Assembly (NCBI GenBank): GCA_021443285.1
Contig: JABUUG010000041.1
Coordinates: 1-12,097, forward strand
DNA from: Bacteroidaceae bacterium
GTDB taxonomy: Bacteria > Bacteroidota > Bacteroidia > Bacteroidales > Bacteroidaceae
Reading direction: 5' to 3'
Length of the DNA: 12,097 nucleotides
Position numbers and translations under genes: made by a program. The notes under the pieces were generated by a model that searched no databases, was not told the DNA's origin, and was given only the letters and a program-made list of their open reading frames with translations. Below are positions 7,426-12,097 of the stretch, in pieces; positions within the stretch are counted from its first letter, which is position 1; the number at the start of each line of letters is the position of its first letter.

Positions 7426-7452
7426 GCCCCCCAGCCCCCTGAAGGAGGAGCT
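7423..7452. repeat. C-rich repeat over the oxidoreductase stop codon
   Basis: The sequence from the stop codon reads TAAGCCCCCCAGCCCCCTG then AAGGAGGAGCT. Apart from four substitutions it matches the left arm of the palindromic element inside the response-regulator gene (AAGCCCCCCTGCCCCC then TAAAGGGGGAGCTT). It looks like a single arm of the same family. The TAA stop of the upstream gene is its first three bases. The short inverted repeat CCCCCT/AGGAGG is imperfect, and a termination role is doubtful. Confidence 0.65.
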
Positions 7453-7502
7453 AAAAGTTTGACACAGCTATGGATTGCGCCTTAACCTTCTGTTAATACC
7501 GA

Positions 7503-7537
7503 TGTAACGGGAATGTAACACCAAGAGAGTACTTTTG
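7503..7537 (+). promoter_or_regulatory. Candidate Pho box and promoter of the phosphate transporter
   Basis: TGTAAC occurs at 7503-7508 and again at 7514-7519, an exact 11-bp period, with a related TGTTAA at 7491-7496. After a 10-bp gap comes TACTTTTG (7530-7537), an exact TAnnTTTG -7 box. No TTTG -33 element is present where expected. This arrangement copies PhoB-dependent promoters, in which direct repeats at an 11-bp period replace the upstream promoter element. The predicted transcript start is near 7544, about 16 nt before the ATG. PhoB binding is inferred from geometry and from the neighbouring phoB-like gene. Confidence 0.55.
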
Positions 7538-7559
7538 CGCCCAAAAAACATTATATTGC

Positions 7560-9839
7560 ATGAGTACAATCTATCTTGGCATCGTAATATTCCTAATCCT
7601 GTTAGCAATATTCGACATCGCAGTGGGCGTCAGCAACGACGCCGTTAACTTCATCAATTCCGCCATCGGCAGCAAGGCGGCAACGTTTCGGACAATCATC
7701 ATCGTAGCCGCCATCGGTGTCTTTACGGGAGCATCGCTCTCCAACGGCATGATGGACATCGCTCGCCACGGCATCTTCACGCCATCCTATTTCTCCTTTG
7801 AGGAGGTGATGTGCATCTTCCTCGCCGTAGTGGTTACTGACGTGGTGCTGCTGGACATCTTCAACTCCATGGGTATGCCCACATCCACCACCGTCTCGAT
7901 GGTATTCGAGTTGCTCGGCGGTGCCTTCGCCATCTCTATGCTGAAGGTGATGGGCGACAGCAGTCTCTCCCTCGGCATACTGCTCAATACTGACAAGGCG
8001 TTCCAAGTGATTATCGCCATATTCATGTCTGTGGCGGTGGCGTTCGTCTTCGGATGGATAGTCCAATACATCACACGCATAATCTTCACCTTCACCTACA
8101 GCAAAGGAGCGAGAATAAGGCAGGGCGTATTTGCAGGACTGAGTCTTACTGCAATAGTCTATTTCCTGCTAATCAACGGGTTGAAAGGGTCGTCGCTGAT
8201 GACGCCTCAGCTTAAGGCCTTCATCGACGGAAATACGATGGAGATAGTGGCAGGTTGCTTTGCCCTCTTCACACTGCTGATGACGGTGCTGACACTGCTG
8301 AAAGTGAATGTCCTGCGCATAGTGGTTCTTGCCGGCACCTTCGCGCTCGCCATGGCGTTCGCCGGCAACGACCTTGTGAACTTCATCGGCGTAACGCTGG
8401 CGGGCATATCCTCCTATCAGGACTTTGTGGCCAACGGCTCCGGCGATGCCTCCACATTCATGATGACATCGCTGATGGAGTCTGCCAAGACACCAATATT
8501 CTACCTCATCGGGGCAGGAATAATAATGGTTGTGGCACTCACCACGAGCAAGAAGGCACACAATGTGGTGAAGACCTCCGTCGACCTTGCACGTCAGGAT
8601 GAGGGCGACGAAATGTTCGGTTCTTCGCATGGCGCACGTTCGCTTGTACGCAACACGCTCGCCGTTACAAAAACCGTCTGCCGCTTCACCCCCACCCCAC
8701 TGCGCCACTATATTGGCACTCGTTTCAATGTGCAGGAAGCGGAACTGAAAGACGGAGCTGCCTTCGACCTACTTCGCGCAGCAGTAAACCTTGTGCTCGC
8801 CGGTCTGCTCGTGGCACTCGGCACTTCCTTCAAGCTGCCGCTGTCAACAACGTATGTTACCTTCATGGTGGCAATGGGTTCATCGCTTGCCGACAGGGCA
8901 TGGACAAGAGAATCGGCGGTATTCCGAATCACGGGCGTGTTGTCCGTCATAGGCGGATGGTTCATAACAGCTGGAGTAGCATTTATCTTCGCTTCAATAG
9001 TATGTGCAACGATGTATTATGGCGGAATAACACTGATGCTTGCCTTCATTGTCCTGGCAGTCTTCCTCCTAATACGCAGCAATATAAAATATGCAAAGAA
9101 GGCAAAGCAGAAGGATGAACTCAACGAGATATTCAGGGAGCTCGCATCACTGCCACAGCCCCGTCCGGGTTCTGCCGATACCGCACAAATCTACAACGAG
9201 GCACACAGGCTCATAGCCAGACACAGCAAACTGTCGAACATTGAGATTCTCGACTTCGTGCGCTACGAGTTCAGGCAGATGGCAGACGCCTTCTTCAACG
9301 ATGACTACAACAGCATAAAACATTCCTACTCGCATCTTGAGGACGAGCGCAAACGCTGGAAACGCATACGCCGCCGTGAGATTATCGGCATGAGACGCAT
9401 AGACCCGATGGTGGCAATAGAGAAAAACACCTGGTTCTTCCTCGCCAACAACGCCGCCAGCCAGATGATTTACTGCCTCAAGCGACTCTCCGAACCCCTT
9501 ATCGAGCATCTCGGCAATCGTTTCTCACCCCTTCCGCAGGAGGTCTATATGTCTTATACAGCTATCAGCGAAGAGATATACCCACTCTTCGGACGCACCA
9601 TAACAATGCTGCAAGACGACGACTTCACACTCGCCGACGACATACGCCGCGATGCCCAGCAGTTGCAGGCCAGACTTTCCAGTCTGCGTAAGCAACACAT
9701 CGACACGATGACGGCACACTCGCAAGGAAACGGTGCAAGCAACGCCGAACTCGTGTATATAAACATCATCCAGGAGACGCAAGAACTTATAGGTTCCCTC
9801 CGCCACCTCATACGCGGACTTGCCAGACTTAGACAATAA
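7560..9839 (+). CDS. PiT-family phosphate transporter with PhoU-like C-terminus
   Basis: An inner-membrane, ion-coupled inorganic phosphate transporter of 759 residues. Both inverted halves of the PiT fold show their signature pairs: SNDAVNFINSAIGSKA (25-40) with GMPTSTTVSMVFELLG (105-120), and AGNDLVNFIGVTLAG (268-282) with KLPLSTTYVTFMVAMG (425-440). About ten or more hydrophobic segments run up to residue 505. Residues about 510-759 are soluble, charged and helical, with spaced segments such as ILDFVRYEFRQMADAFFNDD (563-582) and a closing VYINIIQETQELIGSLRHLI (732-751). This pattern resembles PhoU, which in other bacteria links phosphate transport to PhoR signalling. A candidate Pho box lies upstream and PhoB/PhoR-type genes follow, so phosphate-starvation control is likely. 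The transporter call is firm; the PhoU-like assignment rests on pattern and length only. Its TAA stop begins a C-rich hairpin. Confidence 0.9.
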   Translation: MSTIYLGIVIFLILLAIFDIAVGVSNDAVNFINSAIGSKAATFRTIIIVAAIGVFTGASLSNGMMDIARHGIFTPSYFSFEEVMCIFLAVVVTDVVLLDIFNSMGMPTSTTVSMVFELLGGAFAISMLKVMGDSSLSLGILLNTDKAFQVIIAIFMSVAVAFVFGWIVQYITRIIFTFTYSKGARIRQGVFAGLSLTAIVYFLLINGLKGSSLMTPQLKAFIDGNTMEIVAGCFALFTLLMTVLTLLKVNVLRIVVLAGTFALAMAFAGNDLVNFIGVTLAGISSYQDFVANGSGDASTFMMTSLMESAKTPIFYLIGAGIIMVVALTTSKKAHNVVKTSVDLARQDEGDEMFGSSHGARSLVRNTLAVTKTVCRFTPTPLRHYIGTRFNVQEAELKDGAAFDLLRAAVNLVLAGLLVALGTSFKLPLSTTYVTFMVAMGSSLADRAWTRESAVFRITGVLSVIGGWFITAGVAFIFASIVCATMYYGGITLMLAFIVLAVFLLIRSNIKYAKKAKQKDELNEIFRELASLPQPRPGSADTAQIYNEAHRLIARHSKLSNIEILDFVRYEFRQMADAFFNDDYNSIKHSYSHLEDERKRWKRIRRREIIGMRRIDPMVAIEKNTWFFLANNAASQMIYCLKRLSEPLIEHLGNRFSPLPQEVYMSYTAISEEIYPLFGRTITMLQDDDFTLADDIRRDAQQLQARLSSLRKQHIDTMTAHSQGNGASNAELVYINIIQETQELIGSLRHLIRGLARLRQ

Positions 9840-9880
9840 GCCCCCCTACCCCAGTTACCACCCCTAAAGGGGGGGCTTAT
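9837..9880 (+). terminator. C-rich hairpin at the transporter stop codon
   Basis: TAAGCCCCCC (9837-9846) is perfectly complementary to GGGGGGCTTA (9870-9879), giving a 10-bp stem with an inner CCCCTAAAGGGG hairpin option. TTTAT follows. It could work as an intrinsic terminator between the transporter and the regulator genes, though the U-tract is short. It belongs to the same C-rich family as the elements at 7423 and inside the response-regulator gene. The stop codon of the transporter is its first three bases. Confidence 0.6.
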
Positions 9881-9897
9881 TTATAGAACCCACTTTT

Positions 9898-10626
9898 ATG
9901 AAGAAGATTCTTGTTGTAGATGACGAGCAGGACATAGCGGAGATACTGCAATACAATCTCTCCGCTGAAGGCTATGACGTGGATACTGCCTTTTCCGCAG
10001 AGGAAGCCCTGAAGAGAGACCTTACGCAATACGACCTGCTCCTTCTTGATGTAATGATGGGCGAGATTTCGGGCTTCGGACTCGCACGTCTCATGAAGCA
10101 AAAGTCACAGACAGCCCACATACCCATCATATTCATCACCGCCCTCAGCGGCGAAGAGGAGATTGTCAAAGGGCTCGACATAGGCGCAGACGACTATATC
10201 GCCAAACCCCTGTCGATCAAGGAAGTGAAGGCAAGGGTAAGGGCTGTGCTCAGAAGATTCCCCCAAGCCCCCCTGCCCCCTAAAGGGGGAGCTTACCTTA
10301 ACACCCCCTTTAGGGGGCAGGGGGGCTTGGGGCAGGGAGCTTCCATAGTCCATGAAAACCTCGTCATAAACCTTGACGAAATGACCGTAACCGTTGAAGG
10401 CAAAGCCATAGAACTTACACGCCTTGAGATGGAAATCCTCATTTTCCTACTCAAGAACAAAGGAAGGGTATATACACGTCAGGAACTCATCGACCGCCTT
10501 TGGCCTAAAGACACCGTTGTTCTCGAGAGAACCGTTGACGTGAACATCACCCGACTGCGCAGAAAGATTTATCCCTACGGAGAAAACATAAAGACAAAGA
10601 TTGGATATGGCTACTACTTCAAATAA
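9898..10626 (+). CDS. PhoB-like OmpR-family response regulator with inserted palindrome
   Basis: A DNA-binding response regulator of 242 residues, probably the phosphate regulator PhoB. The receiver spans about 1-120, with acidic D8 and D9, phospho-acceptor D51 (LLLLDVMM), T81 and K103 (AKP). The winged-helix effector spans about 150-242 and ends ERTVDVNITRLRRKI and GYGYYFK, close to PhoB (E-D-R-T-V-D-V-H-I-R-R-L-R in E. coli). Between them, residues 122-145 (PQAPLPPKGGAYLNTPFRGQ then GGLG) are encoded exactly by a 72-bp inverted repeat related to nearby intergenic sequence. Without it the protein would be 218 residues, nearer the family norm. The insertion is in frame and in the flexible linker, so function may be kept. 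The start is ATG, 58 bp after the transporter gene. The downstream kinase gene overlaps its end by 20 bp. The PhoB name is likely but not certain. Confidence 0.9.
   Translation: MKKILVVDDEQDIAEILQYNLSAEGYDVDTAFSAEEALKRDLTQYDLLLLDVMMGEISGFGLARLMKQKSQTAHIPIIFITALSGEEEIVKGLDIGADDYIAKPLSIKEVKARVRAVLRRFPQAPLPPKGGAYLNTPFRGQGGLGQGASIVHENLVINLDEMTVTVEGKAIELTRLEMEILIFLLKNKGRVYTRQELIDRLWPKDTVVLERTVDVNITRLRRKIYPYGENIKTKIGYGYYFK
10261..10332. repeat. 72-bp perfect inverted repeat embedded in the regulator gene
   Basis: Two 29-nt arms (10261-10289 and 10304-10332) are perfectly complementary across a 14-nt spacer. Each arm also contains CCCCC-TAAA-GGGGG or its complement, so smaller hairpins are possible. 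The length of 72 bp is 24 codons without a stop in the gene's frame. The arm matches the C-rich elements at 7423-7452 and 9837-9880. A degenerate piece of the right arm (GGGGCAGGGAGCTT, 10329-10342) follows, so the true insert may be a little longer. No clear target-site duplication is seen. Confidence 0.93.
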
Positions 10627-11929
10627 ATTTCTCACCCTTAACCGCTATTCCTTCGCCAACAGGATGTTCTGTAGCGTTGTCGGAATATTCCTGCTTCTGG
10701 CGCTGATGTTTCTCGTCTTCCAATATCAAAGGGAAACAGCATACAAGGTCGACATACTACACAACCGCCTGCAGGTGGTGAACCATCAGATAGATCAGTG
10801 CTGGACAGACTCCACCAGCCCCAAGTTACCATCCCCACGCAAGCAAGACATACAGAAGATTGAGGCTTCCGTAAAAGGCGTGAGGATAACAGTGTTTTCC
10901 ACCGACGGAAAGGTACTGTATGACAACGTGAACACCGTTTCCACAATGGAGAACCACATAGACCGGCAGGAAATCAGACAGGCACTTCAGGACGGCGATG
11001 GATACGACATAAAGCGAAACTCGCAGACCATGGGCGAGAAGTTCTTCTACTCCGCCACACTATTCCCTAAAAGAGGCATCATCATACGGTCTGCACTGCC
11101 CTATAACAGCCAACTATACAAAGACCTCACCATCGACAAGACCTTCGTGTTCTTTATCGTAGCCATCACCATAGTGCTGTGCCTCATACTCTACCAGATA
11201 GCCCGCCGACTCGCCCTCACAGAACACCTGAAGGTGGAAGATGAGAAGCTCCAACTCAAAAGGCAGCTCACCCAAAATGCCGCACACGAACTCAAGACAC
11301 CAACCGCAACCATCAGTGCATACCTCGAAACACTGCTCAACGACCCTGACATTGACGAGAAAAACCGCCGACACTTCCTTGAGCGTAGCTACGCACAGTG
11401 CCAACGCATGGTTAACATACTCTCCGACATGTCCGCATTGGCTAAGATGGACTCCATACAGACTGTAAAAGAGCATCTTCGCATAAACCTCAACGAACTG
11501 CTGCAAGGCATACACGACGATGTCCGGCAAGCTCTCGATGAAGCGGAAATGACGCTCAAAATCAATGTCTCCAACAGCATGGCACTCGGCGACCGCAGCC
11601 TCATCTACTCCATCTTCCGCAATCTCATAGACAACGCCATCGCATACGCCGGACACGGCAAGAGTATCACCGTCGCAGCGACACAGATTAACGACCACAC
11701 ACTCGAGTGCTTCGTCAGCGACAATGGAGTCGGAGTGCCACCCGAACACCTCCCACACCTCTGCGAACGCTTTTACAGGATAGACAAGGGACGATCACGA
11801 AAGCTCGGCGGTACAGGACTCGGACTTGCCATCGTCAAGAATGCCATACACCTGCACGGCGGCGAAATAAACCTTATGCAGACACCCAACGGCGGACTGA
11901 CTGTGAGATTCACACTTCCGACACAATAA
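10607..11929 (+). CDS. PhoR-like membrane sensor histidine kinase
   Basis: The partner kinase of the upstream regulator, 440 residues from the ATG at 10607; a TTG at 10601 would add two residues. Transmembrane helices lie at about 20-39 and 178-198. The 138-residue periplasmic segment contains VRITVFSTDGKVLYDN (92-107) and a TMENHIDRQEIRQAL stretch (113-127), resembling the extracytoplasmic PAS-like sensor of PhoR-type kinases. The H box is NAAHELKTPTATI with phospho-acceptor H227. ATP-binding motifs are the N box FRNLIDNA (N339, N343), G1 DNGVGVP (372-378), the F box CERFYRID and G2 GGTGLGLAI (401-409). No clear HAMP or cytoplasmic PAS domain separates TM2 and the H box; only about 25 residues lie between. 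The 20-bp overlap with the regulator gene suggests translational coupling. Phosphate sensing is inferred from the neighbours. Confidence 0.9.
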   Translation: MATTSNKFLTLNRYSFANRMFCSVVGIFLLLALMFLVFQYQRETAYKVDILHNRLQVVNHQIDQCWTDSTSPKLPSPRKQDIQKIEASVKGVRITVFSTDGKVLYDNVNTVSTMENHIDRQEIRQALQDGDGYDIKRNSQTMGEKFFYSATLFPKRGIIIRSALPYNSQLYKDLTIDKTFVFFIVAITIVLCLILYQIARRLALTEHLKVEDEKLQLKRQLTQNAAHELKTPTATISAYLETLLNDPDIDEKNRRHFLERSYAQCQRMVNILSDMSALAKMDSIQTVKEHLRINLNELLQGIHDDVRQALDEAEMTLKINVSNSMALGDRSLIYSIFRNLIDNAIAYAGHGKSITVAATQINDHTLECFVSDNGVGVPPEHLPHLCERFYRIDKGRSRKLGGTGLGLAIVKNAIHLHGGEINLMQTPNGGLTVRFTLPTQ

Positions 11930-11950
11930 AGGCAACATCTGTTTATACAG

Positions 11951-12075
11951 AAGTTAAAGGAAGTGGAGTTAATGTGGAGTTAAGGAAGGTAAAGTGGGGT
12001 TAAAGTGACAAATGACTTCTGCACAAAAAGGTAATGTCACTTTAACTCCACTTTAACTCCACATTAACTCCCCTT
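11951..12075. repeat. Mirrored 11-bp arrays around a core, copy 3 (after phoR-like gene)
   Basis: The left arm (about 11951-12010) has units near 11 bp such as GTGGAGTTAAT and TGGGGTTAAAG. The right arm (12034-12075) has CACTTTAACTC twice and CACATTAACTC once, an exact 11-bp period. Core edges GACAAATGAC (12007-12016) and GGTAATGTC (12030-12038) are the same as in copy 1, here only 13 bp apart. The variant unit GTTAATGTGG of the left arm is mirrored by CCACATTAAC in the right arm, so the two arms track each other. It lies 22 bp after the kinase stop codon and runs almost to the window end. Confidence 0.8.
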
Positions 12076-12097
12076 CGCTACACTTAAATAACTCTCC

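Noticed and set aside
10105..10353. Minus-strand reading frame with a PLPPKGG ... PFRGQGG peptide
   Set aside because: It arises because the palindrome reads almost the same on both strands. It overlaps the conserved receiver domain, so it is not a gene.
11707..12003. Plus-strand reading frame of 98 codons over the end of the kinase gene
   Set aside because: It is out of frame with the conserved ATP-binding domain and runs into the repeat array, so it is not a credible gene.

Overview
The window reads as a Bacteroidota chromosome, most likely Bacteroidales and plausibly Prevotellaceae (family or genus not provable from sequence alone). The basis is a UpxY-type antiterminator, a secreted protein with the Fibrobacter succinogenes major paralogous domain, several Bacteroidota-style -7 boxes (TAnnTTTG), few Shine-Dalgarno sites, and the gene types present. 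No rRNA, tRNA, CRISPR array, integrase or transposase gene was recognised.

Layout. On the minus strand at the left are a UpxY/NusG-like antiterminator (195-899), whose presumed target operon would lie off the left edge, and a small secreted FISUMP-type protein (1095-1754). A 552-bp gene-free stretch follows, with a tandem array of a palindromic 22-23 bp unit, a short 11-bp array, a hairpin and two divergent promoters. All remaining genes are on the plus strand: a patatin-like phospholipase and trmD (14 bp apart), ligA, a geranylgeranyl-reductase-like flavoprotein, a PiT phosphate transporter with a PhoU-like C-terminal domain, and a PhoB/PhoR-type two-component pair with overlapping genes.

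The right half looks like a phosphate-homeostasis module. A candidate Pho box (TGTAAC repeated at an 11-bp period) sits 10 bp upstream of the -7 box of the transporter gene. The transporter carries a PhoU-like domain, and phoB-phoR-like genes follow directly.

The most unusual content is repetitive. (1) A 72-bp element made of two perfect 29-nt inverted arms is embedded in frame in the response-regulator gene, exactly between the receiver and DNA-binding domains. It adds 24 residues, and relatives of it lie in the neighbouring intergenic spaces. (2) Three intergenic spaces (after trmD, ligA and phoR) hold mirror-image arrays of GTTAAAG-type units flanking a small core. The unit is 9 bp in one copy, 10 bp in the next and 11 bp in the third, but the two arms of each copy share one period. 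Two copies have a partly conserved core (GACAAATGAC ... GGTAATGTC); the third is diverged. (3) Elements of both families begin at or over the stop codons of the upstream genes. These families could be undescribed Bacteroidota intergenic elements; mobility and function are inference only.
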